From Anaerolineales bacterium (lineage in GTDB: Bacteria; Chloroflexota; Anaerolineae; Anaerolineales; Villigracilaceae), in contig JAICQC010000085.1 in the NCBI GenBank assembly GCA_025938055.1, forward strand, positions 1 through 13,086: DNA of 13,086 bases. Direction: 5' to 3'. Of this stretch, positions 1-6,326 are shown piece by piece. The first letter of the stretch is position 1; each line of letters opens with the position of its first letter. The notes under the pieces are model-generated. The model had not been told where the DNA came from. It was given only the letters and a program-made list of their open reading frames with translations, and did no database searches. A program made the position numbers and the translations under genes.

Positions 1-430
1 AGATGGTAGACATCACAGGCACAGCGATCAAAAACACAGAGGCGACATTCAAAAACGTAGTGATGAGGCGCGGGTTTGTCAGTTTCCTCCAAACTGCAGA
101 GCTCGCAAGAAGACCCAGAGGAATGCTGAACAAGAGCAATGCGCTCAACCCACCCGCAGGCGTGCGCCAGAAGGAGGACCAATCCAGCAAGAGCCGGTAT
201 ATATGACCGGTGAAGAGCCAGATCAAAAACACGGTCACCACGAACCCGGCACGTTCCGGATCTCTAAAGGCTTTCTTCAGCAGCAAATAGAGCAGAATGG
301 AAATCAGAACAAGGACCAATAGAGGTCGAAACAACCAATCTACTGGAACCTGTGAAGCATTTTGAGAATATACGCCGACAATGGAATAAACAGCAAAAGC
401 AAATGGATGAATGATGAGCGGGCGCTTCAT
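1..430 (-). CDS. Multi-spanning membrane protein, N-terminal part (runs off left edge)
   Basis: The minus strand is open from an ATG at 430 to the window edge, giving 143 visible residues with no stop. The start ATG overlaps the stop of the cysteine desulfurase (ATGA, 427-430), so translation is probably coupled; only a weak AAG precedes it. The protein begins MKRPLIIHPFAFAVY and has hydrophobic segments near residues 10-20, 34-51, 61-78, 94-111 and 122-140, so it sits in the membrane. The pattern 'HPF-AFAVYS...YSQN...RPLLV' followed by 'GHIY' resembles the membrane N-terminus of a Chloroflexota family that in some members continues into a sulfatase or phosphoglycerol-transferase-like domain. 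That is from memory of the family, and the diagnostic C-terminal part is outside the window. A soluble enzymatic domain therefore cannot be confirmed. The gene itself is well supported; its function is not. Confidence 0.72.
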   Translation of the reverse strand, partial: MKRPLIIHPFAFAVYSIVGVYSQNASQVPVDWLFRPLLVLVLISILLYLLLKKAFRDPERAGFVVTVFLIWLFTGHIYRLLLDWSSFWRTPAGGLSALLLFSIPLGLLASSAVWRKLTNPRLITTFLNVASVFLIAVPVMSTI

Positions 431-1587
431 CTTGCATTGACGGTCAGTGTTCGCGCTTTTTCAACAATGGCAGGCAAGGCATGAAGAAACGATTCCACAT
501 CACCGGGCATGGTATCCTTCCCCAGTGTCACTCGCAGAGAGCCCAAACCCCAGTCGCGGGATAGACCAATGGCATTCATCACATCGCTTGGTTCAGGGTT
601 GCCTGTTTTACAGGCAGAGCCGGACGAACAGGCAAAGCCGGCGGCATCCAGCAGAGTCAACAGCAGATTGCCATCCACGCCTTTGAAGGCAAACGAGGCA
701 TGATGAGGCAAACGCGATTCCATGTGACCGGTAAGCCGCGAGTCAGGGATGGTTTCGAGCACGGAACCGATGATCTGATCGCGCAGGGGCTGCACATGCG
801 TAACACGCTGTTCGCGCTCTTCGTTTGTCAACGTTAGCGCCGCTGCGAAACCGACAATGTAGGGCACATTCTGCGTCCCTGCGCGCAGGCTGAATTCCTG
901 CCCTCCGCCTGTCAGATGCGAAATGAGCGGCGTGCCCTTGCGGACATATAACGCGCCGACGCCCTTGGGTCCATAAAATTTGTGCGCGCCAAGCGACATC
1001 ATGTCCACACCGAGCGCCCGGATGTCCACAGGCAAATAGGCTGCCGCCTGGACCGCATCGGTATGGAAAAGAATGTTATTTGTCCTGCAAATCTCCGCGA
1101 TCTTTTTGATCGGGTTGATCGTCCCGATTTCATTATTGGCATACATGACGGAGACGATCGCGGTATCATCGCAAATGGCATTTGACACGCTCTCGGGTGT
1201 GATCATGCCATGTTCGTCAACGTCGAGCCACTCGATCAGGAAACCTTCGTACTTTTCGAGATGTAATAATGTTTTGGTTACTGCGGGATGTTCGGCACGC
1301 GAGGCAAGGATCCATTTGGTTCCGGTCTTCTCTCTCATTGCGTACGCCGCGCCGCGGATCGCAAGGTTATCCGATTCGGATCCACAGGAGGTAAAAATAA
1401 TTTCTTCCGGCTTGCAGTTCAACACGGCTGCCACGGCCTCGCGCGCCGCGTCGACCGCAGCTTCGGCGACCTGTCCATAACGGTGAACCGAAGAGGGGTT
1501 CCCGAATGATGCAGAGAAGTAAGGTGTCATCGCTTCGACGACACGCGCATCCACAGGTGTTGTGGCAGAATAGTCCAAATAGATCAT
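427..1587 (-). CDS. Cysteine desulfurase, NifS/IscS type
   Basis: PLP-dependent enzyme that takes sulfur from L-cysteine to form an enzyme persulfide and alanine, feeding Fe-S cluster or thio-nucleoside synthesis in the cytoplasm. Numbered from the upstream in-frame ATG (1596), the sequence shows the N-terminal IYLDYSATTP motif, the cofactor-stacking His103 (AEH), Asp180 and Gln183 (HTDAVQ), the PLP lysine Lys206 (SLGAHKFYGPKG) and the catalytic Cys329 in SSGSAC. All key residues are present and the length is normal. I prefer the ATG at 1587 (386 aa, MIYLDYSATTP) over 1596. An extended -10 (TGCTATAAT) ends only 7 nt before 1587, there is no Shine-Dalgarno before either ATG, and family members start at this point. 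The downstream membrane gene overlaps its stop by 4 nt. No IscU, IscR, SufB or MnmA gene is visible, so the sulfur acceptor is unknown. The ORF is certain; the exact start is inference. Confidence 0.95.
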   Translation of the reverse strand: MIYLDYSATTPVDARVVEAMTPYFSASFGNPSSVHRYGQVAEAAVDAAREAVAAVLNCKPEEIIFTSCGSESDNLAIRGAAYAMREKTGTKWILASRAEHPAVTKTLLHLEKYEGFLIEWLDVDEHGMITPESVSNAICDDTAIVSVMYANNEIGTINPIKKIAEICRTNNILFHTDAVQAAAYLPVDIRALGVDMMSLGAHKFYGPKGVGALYVRKGTPLISHLTGGGQEFSLRAGTQNVPYIVGFAAALTLTNEEREQRVTHVQPLRDQIIGSVLETIPDSRLTGHMESRLPHHASFAFKGVDGNLLLTLLDAAGFACSSGSACKTGNPEPSDVMNAIGLSRDWGLGSLRVTLGKDTMPGDVESFLHALPAIVEKARTLTVNAR

Positions 1588-1594
1588 GGCGGGC

Positions 1595-1603
1595 ATTATA
1601 GCA
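1595..1603 (-). promoter_or_regulatory. Extended -10 promoter of the cysteine desulfurase
   Basis: On the minus strand TGCTATAAT (TGn plus a perfect -10) lies just before the gene. No good -35 is present 16-18 nt upstream, which fits an extended -10 promoter. Seven bases separate TATAAT from the ATG at 1587, which would put transcription start at or next to the start codon. The ATG at 1596 overlaps the -10 itself and so cannot be on such a transcript. Confidence 0.65.
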
Positions 1604-1646
1604 TGAGCGTCAATGGGAATATGGTAGGGTGTTCAACCTGCGACTG

Positions 1647-1675
1647 TTGGACAAAAATGAAATTCCAAGTAAAAT
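1647..1675 (+). promoter_or_regulatory. Promoter of the NBR1-like lipoprotein gene
   Basis: TTGGAC (1647-1652) and TAAAAT (1670-1675) are separated by 17 bp, a good sigma70-type match. Start of transcription is expected near 1682. The ribosome binding site AAAGGAG follows at 1690-1696, so the leader is about 20 nt. Confidence 0.7.
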
Positions 1676-1701
1676 AGCGCTTCTTGTGGAAAGGAGAAAG
1701 A

Positions 1702-2412
1702 ATGCTTAAATTTCGATTAGTAGTTGGTTTGCAGATTTTGATGATGGGAGCCTTGTTGCTCAGTGCATGTGGTGCAGCCGCACCAGACCTCACACCGACG
1801 GTGACGGTCAATCCGGATGAAATTCGCACGCAGGCAGTGGGGACGTTCGCTGCTGATCTGACCCTGACCGCCTTTGCAGCACCCACCAATACACCTGCCG
1901 CGACCCTGACACCGCTGGCAAGCTTCACACCGGCTGTCACGAGCACGGGTGGTGTGGCTTTCGGTTCAACTGCTCCCGCTGCAGGAGGCACAGCATCCTG
2001 TTATGGACTCGCATTTGTCAGTGATGTGACCATTCCAGATAATACGCCCATGACAGCCGGGCAGACGTTCACAAAGACCTGGAAGGTTAGAAATGCCGGT
2101 TCCTGCGCCTGGGATGCCGGATTCAAATTTGCATTCACGGGCGGTGATGCAATGGATGGTACAACGTATACCCTGCCATCATCTGTTGCTGCCGGAGCCG
2201 TGACTGACATTTCCGTTTCGTTGACCGCACCCAATGCAGCCGGTACGGTCCGCGGCAACTGGCGGATGTCCACTGCCAGCGGACAATTTTTTGGTGATGA
2301 GGTCTATGTCCAGGTTGTAGTTGGCGGTGGAGGCGCCGCCCCAACGAACACTGGAGCAGCGGCGACCTCAACGACAGCTCCAGTATCAGATACTGCGACA
2401 GCAACTCCTTAA
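1702..2412 (+). CDS. Lipoprotein with NBR1-type Ig-like domain
   Basis: A 236-residue exported lipoprotein. The ATG at 1702 follows AAAGGAG by 5 nt; an in-frame TTG at 1684 precedes that ribosome binding site and is rejected. Residues 1-22 form a signal peptide with lipobox LLSAC (lipidated Cys23). Residues 24-98 are a Thr/Pro/Ala-rich spacer. Residues 100-207 match the Ig-like domain first named in the eukaryotic autophagy receptor NBR1 (N_BRCA1_IG): FVSDVTIPDNTPM, FTKTWKVRNAGSCAW and a closing GNWRMS...F-GDEVYVQVVV. Cys100 and Cys135 could form a disulfide. Residues 208-236 are a Gly/Ala/Thr/Pro tail that looks disordered. Such proteins are common in Anaerolineae and are thought to sit on the cell surface; no ligand is known to me. 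The gene has its own promoter and terminator and looks monocistronic. Confidence 0.9.
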   Translation: MLKFRLVVGLQILMMGALLLSACGAAAPDLTPTVTVNPDEIRTQAVGTFAADLTLTAFAAPTNTPAATLTPLASFTPAVTSTGGVAFGSTAPAAGGTASCYGLAFVSDVTIPDNTPMTAGQTFTKTWKVRNAGSCAWDAGFKFAFTGGDAMDGTTYTLPSSVAAGAVTDISVSLTAPNAAGTVRGNWRMSTASGQFFGDEVYVQVVVGGGGAAPTNTGAAATSTTAPVSDTATATP

Positions 2413-2415
2413 GAA

Positions 2416-2445
2416 AAAATCCCTTCTCGCTTGAGAAGGGATTTT
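2416..2445. terminator. Bidirectional intrinsic terminator
   Basis: A 13-bp perfect stem AAAATCCCTTCTC/GAGAAGGGATTTT with loop GCTT lies between the convergent lipoprotein gene and the ABC permease gene. T-rich flanks on both strands (TTTT at 2442-2445; AAAAAA at 2414-2419 read in reverse) let it end transcription from both sides. Confidence 0.9.
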
Positions 2446-2455
2446 CAATCCATTC

Positions 2456-3256
2456 TTAAAAGACTTCAAGCGTTCCCCGTTTTTTGGCTTCCACTTCAAA
2501 GACTGCAAACAGAAGATAGCCCAGCAATGCATACACTACACCAACAGCAAGTTCGCCCAACAGCAGCGGTGTGACTTCTGCCAGGCTGGCGCCCTGTACC
2601 AGCAGGCGCGCGGCAGCGATTCCGCGGGTGAGTGGCAGGACCGAAGATGTGGCTTGCACCCAGGCAGGGACCTGGTCCAGCCGAACATTCGCGCCTGAGA
2701 AGATCAGCAGCAGGAAATAAACAAAGTTATTCACGAACATTACATTGACCGTGATCAGCGCCAGGCAACCCATCAGGAGGCCCAGCCCACAGGTGCTGAT
2801 GGTAGTAATGAGAATGGTCAATGCGAGAGCAGGAATACTTGTATTCGAGAGGTCGAGTCCCATCAGCAGGACACCCCAGGTGAACGCAATAATCACACCG
2901 AGCGCGCCGTCCAAAATATTCATGAAAGCGCGTCCCATGAAGACGACCAGTCGATTGGCAGGCGTGCCAAGGATATAGCCGAGCGTGCCGCTGTCACGGT
3001 CGCCGCCAACGCTCATGGTCATGCCATAGATGCCGCTGACCGCCGCGATCTGGAGCGCGTTCCCCACGATATAGAAGCTGGCATTGTCTGCGCTGGTAGC
3101 AAATGTGCCAAGGTATACAAAGAAAAACATCTGCGCCAGCGGCATAAGGATCTTGGATGCTATGTATTGAATAGGACGCATCCAGTGGAAGAGCGCAATG
3201 TATGAAAGCAGCGCACCCTGCCAAAACAGACGCAGGTTGTTGGAGATAGTTTTCAT
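2456..3256 (-). CDS. ABC-2 type permease (second membrane subunit)
   Basis: A 266-residue integral membrane protein with about six hydrophobic segments (near residues 35-52, 62-80, 113-131, 140-162, 168-190 and 236-256). It carries the ABC-2 signature region GGDRDSGTLGYILGTP near residues 84-99, the cytoplasmic coupling stretch typical of the family. It starts 1 nt after the stop of the first permease, so the two are translated together and probably pair as a heterodimer with the ATPase upstream. It is the last gene of the operon and stops 11 nt before the shared terminator. The substrate cannot be read from the sequence; drug, lipid, polysaccharide and peptide export are all possible. Confidence 0.9.
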   Translation of the reverse strand: MKTISNNLRLFWQGALLSYIALFHWMRPIQYIASKILMPLAQMFFFVYLGTFATSADNASFYIVGNALQIAAVSGIYGMTMSVGGDRDSGTLGYILGTPANRLVVFMGRAFMNILDGALGVIIAFTWGVLLMGLDLSNTSIPALALTILITTISTCGLGLLMGCLALITVNVMFVNNFVYFLLLIFSGANVRLDQVPAWVQATSSVLPLTRGIAAARLLVQGASLAEVTPLLLGELAVGVVYALLGYLLFAVFEVEAKKRGTLEVF

Positions 3257-3257
3257 A

Positions 3258-4055
3258 TTATTCCATTCCCAACGTGGCGTCGGCGCGGGCTTTGTAGAGC
3301 ATAAGTCTGAATAACCGGGAGGCGATGAGCAGATCGATCAGTGAGAACAGCAGCATCATGCCCCAGGCGAAAAGCGTCGCATTGAGCGGTGCGCCACCCG
3401 TCGAGGTGCCGTGCAACGCGACCGCTGCCCAGTAAGGAGGCAAAAGGTACGAGACCGGAGTCGTCCAGCCAGGCAGGAGGGCGATGGGGAATAGAAATCC
3501 GCATAAGACATAAACGGGGAATTCCATGGCATTCTGCCAGGCTCGCACACCAGGGTTCATGACAAAGACCGGCGCGATGATGAGTCCAAAACTGATGAAT
3601 GCAATCACTGCAAGAATGACAGAAACTACAAACAAGAGCGGCTGTTGGACATCGAGTGAATAACCAAATGCAAACGCGGCGATGAAATAGCCCAGCACCA
3701 TCGAGAGCAGAGATTGAGTGACGTTCGCAAGGTTCTTTCCAAAGACGATCACTTCGAACGGCGTGGGGATCGCCACAAGCGACTCCAACGTTCCGGTCCA
3801 GCGCTCAAAGTTAATGCTATTGCCCGAGATGAACAGCAGGCTGGACCATAATCCGGTTAGCCCGCTCCCAACCACGACGAACATCGCCGCGTCCGCCCCT
3901 TTATCTTTGAGCATCCAGAGCCCGAGCAGTGCAATGATGATCGGCTGGAAAAGCACGGTAAAGAGGATGAAGCCATCGGTCATCTGCTGGCGGAGGTTCA
4001 TCTCAGCCACCACCAGAATGGTGCGCCAGTACTTTGCAAGCATGCGGATGTTCAT
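3258..4055 (-). CDS. ABC-2 type permease (first membrane subunit)
   Basis: A 265-residue membrane protein. A cytoplasmic N-terminus (residues 1-28, MNIRMLAKYW...) is followed by about six membrane segments (near 29-48, 58-78, 112-132, 139-163, 180-196 and 228-246). The coupling motif ERWTGTLESLVAIPTP lies at residues 84-99 and matches the 'GTLE-L-ATP' motif of ABC-2 permeases. The start codon overlaps the ATPase stop by 4 nt (ATGA), and the next permease follows after 1 nt, so this is a tight three-gene exporter operon. Its partner permease is only distantly similar, which points to a heterodimeric channel. Confidence 0.92.
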   Translation of the reverse strand: MNIRMLAKYWRTILVVAEMNLRQQMTDGFILFTVLFQPIIIALLGLWMLKDKGADAAMFVVVGSGLTGLWSSLLFISGNSINFERWTGTLESLVAIPTPFEVIVFGKNLANVTQSLLSMVLGYFIAAFAFGYSLDVQQPLLFVVSVILAVIAFISFGLIIAPVFVMNPGVRAWQNAMEFPVYVLCGFLFPIALLPGWTTPVSYLLPPYWAAVALHGTSTGGAPLNATLFAWGMMLLFSLIDLLIASRLFRLMLYKARADATLGME

Positions 4056-5038
4056 ACTTTGCCTCCCACGAGACGCACGTACGCATCCTCCAGGGTCGGT
4101 TCGCGGACGATGACACGCCCAACCTTCAGCCCATCGAGGGCAGACATTACATCTGGCACGGCTTCCGCTCCGCGCGCGGTCTGGACAAGCAGGATCTGTT
4201 TCTGTCCCTGCTCCTCCACGGAGAGCGAATCGGCGAAGGGAAGGGCGCGCAGTTTTTCGAGGGCGCTTTCGGGCGCGCCGAAGGTTTCCACCTCCACCAC
4301 ATTCAGGTCGCGAACGTGTGTCTTGAGTCCGCCGGGCGTATCGAGAGCAATGATCTTGCCGTGGTTGATCACCGCGATGCGGTCGCAGAGTGCGTCTGCC
4401 TCGAACATGTAATGCGTGGTCAGAAGGATGGTCTTTCTCTCAGACTGTAGATTGAGGATTACCTGACGAAACTCGCGCGCCCCCACCGGGTCGAGCCCAA
4501 GCGTGGGCTCATCCAGGAAAAGCACATCGGGGTCATGCAACAGCGTGCGCGCCACATGCAGGCGCTGCTTCATGCCACGTGAATAGCCCTGCACCTTTTC
4601 GTCGCCGCGCCCATTCAAGCCGACCATGTCGAGCAGATAGGGAATTCGTTTTTTGGTAACATCCGGGTCGATGCTGTAGAGGCTGGCAAAGTAGCGCAGA
4701 TTGTCAATGCCTGAGAGACGCCAGTACAGACCGCGCTCGCCGCCAAAGATGAACCCGATACGCTTGCGGACCTCCTCCGCCTGTACGACGATGTCGAATC
4801 CCTTCACGGAAGCGGAACCCGCCGTCGGGATGAGGAGCGTAGTCAGCATTTTGACGGTGGTGGTCTTGCCCGCGCCATTCGGACCCAGCAAGCCAAACAG
4901 CTCGCCCTCCTGAATCTCGAACGAGACATCGTCCACCGCGACGATCTCGCGAGTGGTGCGCTTGATAACGCCGATGGCAGATTTAAACGTCCGGCGCAGA
5001 TGTGAGACTTCGATTGCGTTTATTACAGTGCTATGCAT
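4052..5038 (-). CDS. ABC exporter ATP-binding protein (NatA/CcmA-like)
   Basis: A 328-residue cytoplasmic ATPase that powers the two downstream permeases. Walker A is GPNGAGKTT (52-60), the signature is YSRGMKQR (152-159, a variant of LSGGQ), Walker B is DVLFLDEP (171-178) and the switch His is 209. In place of a plain Q-loop it has FGGERGLYWRLSG (98-110), as in NatA-like ATPases. The N-terminus has an extra basic stretch (residues 16-31) before the 'AVDDVSFEI' strand. Residues 245-328 form the C-terminal regulatory tail, with the usual PTLEDAYVRL end. I chose the ATG at 5038 because AAGGA lies 5 nt upstream; the frame is open to 5170, but that part has no similarity and spans the promoter and a terminator. 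First gene of the exporter operon. Confidence 0.93.
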   Translation of the reverse strand: MHSTVINAIEVSHLRRTFKSAIGVIKRTTREIVAVDDVSFEIQEGELFGLLGPNGAGKTTTVKMLTTLLIPTAGSASVKGFDIVVQAEEVRKRIGFIFGGERGLYWRLSGIDNLRYFASLYSIDPDVTKKRIPYLLDMVGLNGRGDEKVQGYSRGMKQRLHVARTLLHDPDVLFLDEPTLGLDPVGAREFRQVILNLQSERKTILLTTHYMFEADALCDRIAVINHGKIIALDTPGGLKTHVRDLNVVEVETFGAPESALEKLRALPFADSLSVEEQGQKQILLVQTARGAEAVPDVMSALDGLKVGRVIVREPTLEDAYVRLVGGKV

Positions 5039-5065
5039 TCGGTTCCTTAACTGTGGGATATCGAG

Positions 5066-5095
5066 ATTGTACACCCCGCACGCTTCTTCATACAA
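5066..5095 (-). promoter_or_regulatory. Probable promoter of the ABC exporter operon
   Basis: On the minus strand TACAAT (5066-5071) forms a good -10. TTGTAT (5090-5095) is a partial -35 at 18 bp. The start site would be near 5060, giving a leader of about 20 nt with AAGGA. The near arm of a 10-bp inverted repeat (5074-5083) sits between the two boxes. Confidence 0.45.
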
Positions 5096-5132
5096 ACATT
5101 TTATCCAAACTACCGCTACGCGGCGTGCGGGG
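5074..5132. repeat. Inverted repeat flanking the ABC operon promoter
   Basis: CCCCGCACGC (5074-5083) and GCGTGCGGGG (5123-5132) are perfect inverted copies separated by 39 nt. One arm lies in the spacer of the putative promoter and the other upstream of it, as expected for a pair of operator sites. They could also pair as a long-loop hairpin. Confidence 0.5.
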
Positions 5133-5146
5133 TACATGATTTCGCA

Positions 5147-5178
5147 CAAACAAAAAGCGGGCGAGGTCACTCGCCCGC
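5147..5178 (-). terminator. Intrinsic terminator of the DUF4404 gene
   Basis: Read on the minus strand, a 9-bp stem GCGGGCGAG/CTCGCCCGC with a 4-nt loop (5157-5178) is followed by TTTTTGTTTG (5156-5147). It lies 22 nt after the DUF4404 stop and separates that gene from the ABC operon. Confidence 0.88.
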
Positions 5179-5200
5179 ATCGTACAGCGAATGGCTCCGG

Positions 5201-5473
5201 CTAAATCCCCGCGTTGCTGAGAATAGTCATCATTTGAGAGAGCATCAGGGTAAGATCGGGATGAGTGGTTTCGAAGTGGTCTATCGAATCCTGCAAACGC
5301 TCGAGCATGGGTTCGTCTGTCTCGACTTTTTCGTTGGCACGTGCAAGCAGGTTGCGGATGTCGGCTTCGAGATGGCGAAGTCTCTCCCGGCTCGATTCAT
5401 CTGTAACATCAATTCGCTCGAGCTTATTATGAAGTTTTTCGAGAAGCTCTTTAAGGTTGTTCCGTTCGTTCAT
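5201..5473 (-). CDS. DUF4404 family small coiled-coil protein
   Basis: A 90-residue soluble protein, strongly charged and almost all helical. It begins MNERNNLKELLEKLHNKLE and ends in HPDLTLMLSQ...ILSNAGI; the 'LHxxL...HP-LT---...LSN-GI' pattern and the length match DUF4404, a family of unknown function. Two helices (about residues 3-21 and 26-48) and a third (about 55-69) suggest a helical bundle or coiled coil, perhaps an oligomer. I chose the ATG at 5473 with AAAGGAG 10 nt upstream over an in-frame ATG at 5494 that lies at or before that site. A -10-like TACAAT at 5524-5529 on the minus strand lacks a clear -35. The gene appears monocistronic with its own terminator. DUF4404 genes often sit near stress proteins, and here the neighbours are of that kind. 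Confidence 0.85.
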   Translation of the reverse strand: MNERNNLKELLEKLHNKLERIDVTDESSRERLRHLEADIRNLLARANEKVETDEPMLERLQDSIDHFETTHPDLTLMLSQMMTILSNAGI

Positions 5474-5523
5474 GGAAAAGCATCTCCTTTCCATAGTGGA
5501 AATGATGGTTAATCTACATTTCT

Positions 5524-5529
5524 ATTGTA
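5524..5529 (-). promoter_or_regulatory. Possible -10 box of the DUF4404 gene
   Basis: TACAAT on the minus strand, preceded by CTG, about 50 nt before the DUF4404 start. The same octamer TGTACAAT occurs at the ABC operon promoter. No convincing -35 is present, so this is tentative. Confidence 0.3.
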
Positions 5530-5599
5530 CAGCTTTTCAACCGGCATTGGATTAATAAATGATGGATTTCCCTACCTGTACCTTTCAGCAGGAAAACTA

Positions 5600-5605
5600 T
5601 ATACT
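5600..5605 (+). promoter_or_regulatory. Possible -10 box of the GlsB-like gene
   Basis: TATACT lies 36 nt before the start codon and 21 nt before the AAAAGGAG ribosome binding site (5627-5634). The -35 region (around 5576-5582) is a poor match, so the promoter may need an activator or another sigma factor. Confidence 0.3.
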
Positions 5606-5641
5606 TGATCAATCGCCCTATCATTCAAAAGGAGAAATGCC

Positions 5642-5896
5642 ATGTCAGGTGAACAGATTCTGGTTTGGATCGTGATCGGTGGGATCGCAGGAATTTTGGC
5701 AGAAGCGCTGGTCGGCGGCTTAAGATCCGGGTTGATCGGCGCAATCGTGGTCGGTATCCTGGGCGCCATCATCGGCGGCTGGCTGTTCGGCGTCCTGGGC
5801 ATCAGCGTCGGGACCGGGATCGTCGCCGAGATCATCAAAGCGTTGATCGGCGCGGCGCTGCTCCTGCTGATCCTGCGAGGAACACGCCGGTTGTAG
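5642..5896 (+). CDS. GlsB/YeaQ/YmgE family stress-response membrane protein
   Basis: An 84-residue, very hydrophobic inner-membrane protein, the usual length for this family (also called transglycosylase-associated protein). Three glycine-rich membrane segments lie near residues 8-25, 29-54 and 60-79, with the family's repeated small-residue pattern (GGIAGILAEALVGG, GAIVVGILGAIIGGWLFG) and a short basic tail RGTRRL. In Enterobacteria and Firmicutes members respond to envelope, acid or bile stress; the biochemical role is not settled. AAAAGGAG sits 7 nt before the ATG. It is a single gene, facing away from DUF4404 and towards the 85-residue unknown, with which it converges on the inverted repeat at 5907-5955. 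Confidence 0.92.
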   Translation: MSGEQILVWIVIGGIAGILAEALVGGLRSGLIGAIVVGILGAIIGGWLFGVLGISVGTGIVAEIIKALIGAALLLLILRGTRRL

Positions 5897-5906
5897 TTGA
5901 TTTCTA

Positions 5907-5955
5907 GCCGTCATAGCGAGATGCGAGAAAACTACTGGCATCTCGCTATGACGGC
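5907..5955. repeat. Long perfect inverted repeat (REP-like) between convergent genes
   Basis: GCCGTCATAGCGAGATGC (5907-5924) and its exact reverse complement (5938-5955) form an 18-bp stem with a 13-nt loop. Neither strand has a T-run after it, so it is not a classical intrinsic terminator, though it may act as one. The GTCAT-GCGAG core resembles dispersed intergenic palindromes seen in many bacteria, including Chloroflexota; that comparison is from memory. Confidence 0.8.
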
Positions 5956-5958
5956 AAA

Positions 5959-6216
5959 CTAATACAAAATTTCCCTATTTGCTCGTTCAATCTCTTCGTA
6001 AATCTTTTTAACCTCTTCCTTCATCTCAGCAGAAACCCCGGCGGTCTGTGGGATGAATTTGACCATGTCGCGCGCCTGGCGCAGAAAGTCCTTGACGCCC
6101 GCGATATAGGAAAGGTCGTTTTTGCCTAACTCGGGTGGGACGGGAAAATCGCGCGCCTGTTGGATCAACTTGTGGGCCCGGATGACGCGTTCGGCAGCAG
6201 GGATAAGTTTTGCCAT
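5959..6216 (-). CDS. Conserved-looking small protein of unknown function (85 aa)
   Basis: I do not recognise a named family. The protein is 85 residues, soluble, basic at the start and helical: MAKLIPAAERVIRAHKLIQQARDFP, a short PVPPELGKND linker, then helices at about 37-52 and 63-82 ending IERANREILY. There is no signal peptide, no membrane segment and no metal motif. AGGAG lies 7 nt before the ATG (6222-6226), a good ribosome binding site. A candidate -10 (TAAAAT, 6233-6238 on the minus strand) would start the mRNA almost at that site. The gene is divergent from the LacI repressor and converges with the GlsB gene. Its helical layout recalls small adaptor or stress proteins, but that is only an impression. 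Confidence 0.78.
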   Translation of the reverse strand: MAKLIPAAERVIRAHKLIQQARDFPVPPELGKNDLSYIAGVKDFLRQARDMVKFIPQTAGVSAEMKEEVKKIYEEIERANREILY

Positions 6217-6239
6217 AATTTCTCCTCAGTTGATTTTAC

Positions 6240-6266
6240 TACGTGCGAAAATCCATCAAACACGTA
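6240..6266. repeat. Spaced inverted repeat in the divergent intergenic region
   Basis: TACGTG (6240-6245) and CACGTA (6261-6266) are inverted 6-mers with a 15-nt spacer between the 85-residue gene and lacI-type gene. They could be an operator for the minus-strand gene, but 6-bp arms may arise by chance. Confidence 0.3.
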
Positions 6267-6273
6267 AATCCCC

Positions 6274-6302
6274 TTGACAAAGTAATTAGACTCTTGTAGA
6301 AT
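6274..6302 (+). promoter_or_regulatory. Promoter of the LacI-family gene
   Basis: A perfect TTGACA (6274-6279) and TAGAAT (6297-6302) are separated by exactly 17 bp, the strongest promoter match in the window. Transcription should start near 6309, inside the LacI operator, giving a leader of about 18 nt. Confidence 0.88.
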
Positions 6303-6315
6303 GCAATCGGTTGCA
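6302..6315. promoter_or_regulatory. LacI-type operator O1 (autoregulatory)
   Basis: TGCAATCGGTTGCA, the reverse complement of the two sites near 7370 and 7440. It is a near-perfect palindrome with the CG centre typical of LacI-family sites. It covers the last -10 base and the expected start site, so binding of the adjacent repressor should block its own gene. Confidence 0.88.
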
Positions 6316-6326
6316 CAAAACAAGTC

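Noticed and set aside
1073..1480. 135-codon plus-strand frame opposite the cysteine desulfurase
   Set aside because: Antisense to conserved catalytic motifs of the desulfurase; no ribosome binding site.
4034..4450. 138-codon plus-strand frame opposite the ABC ATPase
   Set aside because: Antisense to well-supported Walker B and C-terminal regions of the ATPase and without a promoter or ribosome binding site.
5039..5170. N-terminal extension of the ABC ATPase to an ATG at 5170
   Set aside because: The extra 44 residues have no resemblance to ABC ATPases and would be encoded across the DUF4404 terminator and the likely promoter; the ATG at 5038 has AAGGA 5 nt upstream and fits the family length.
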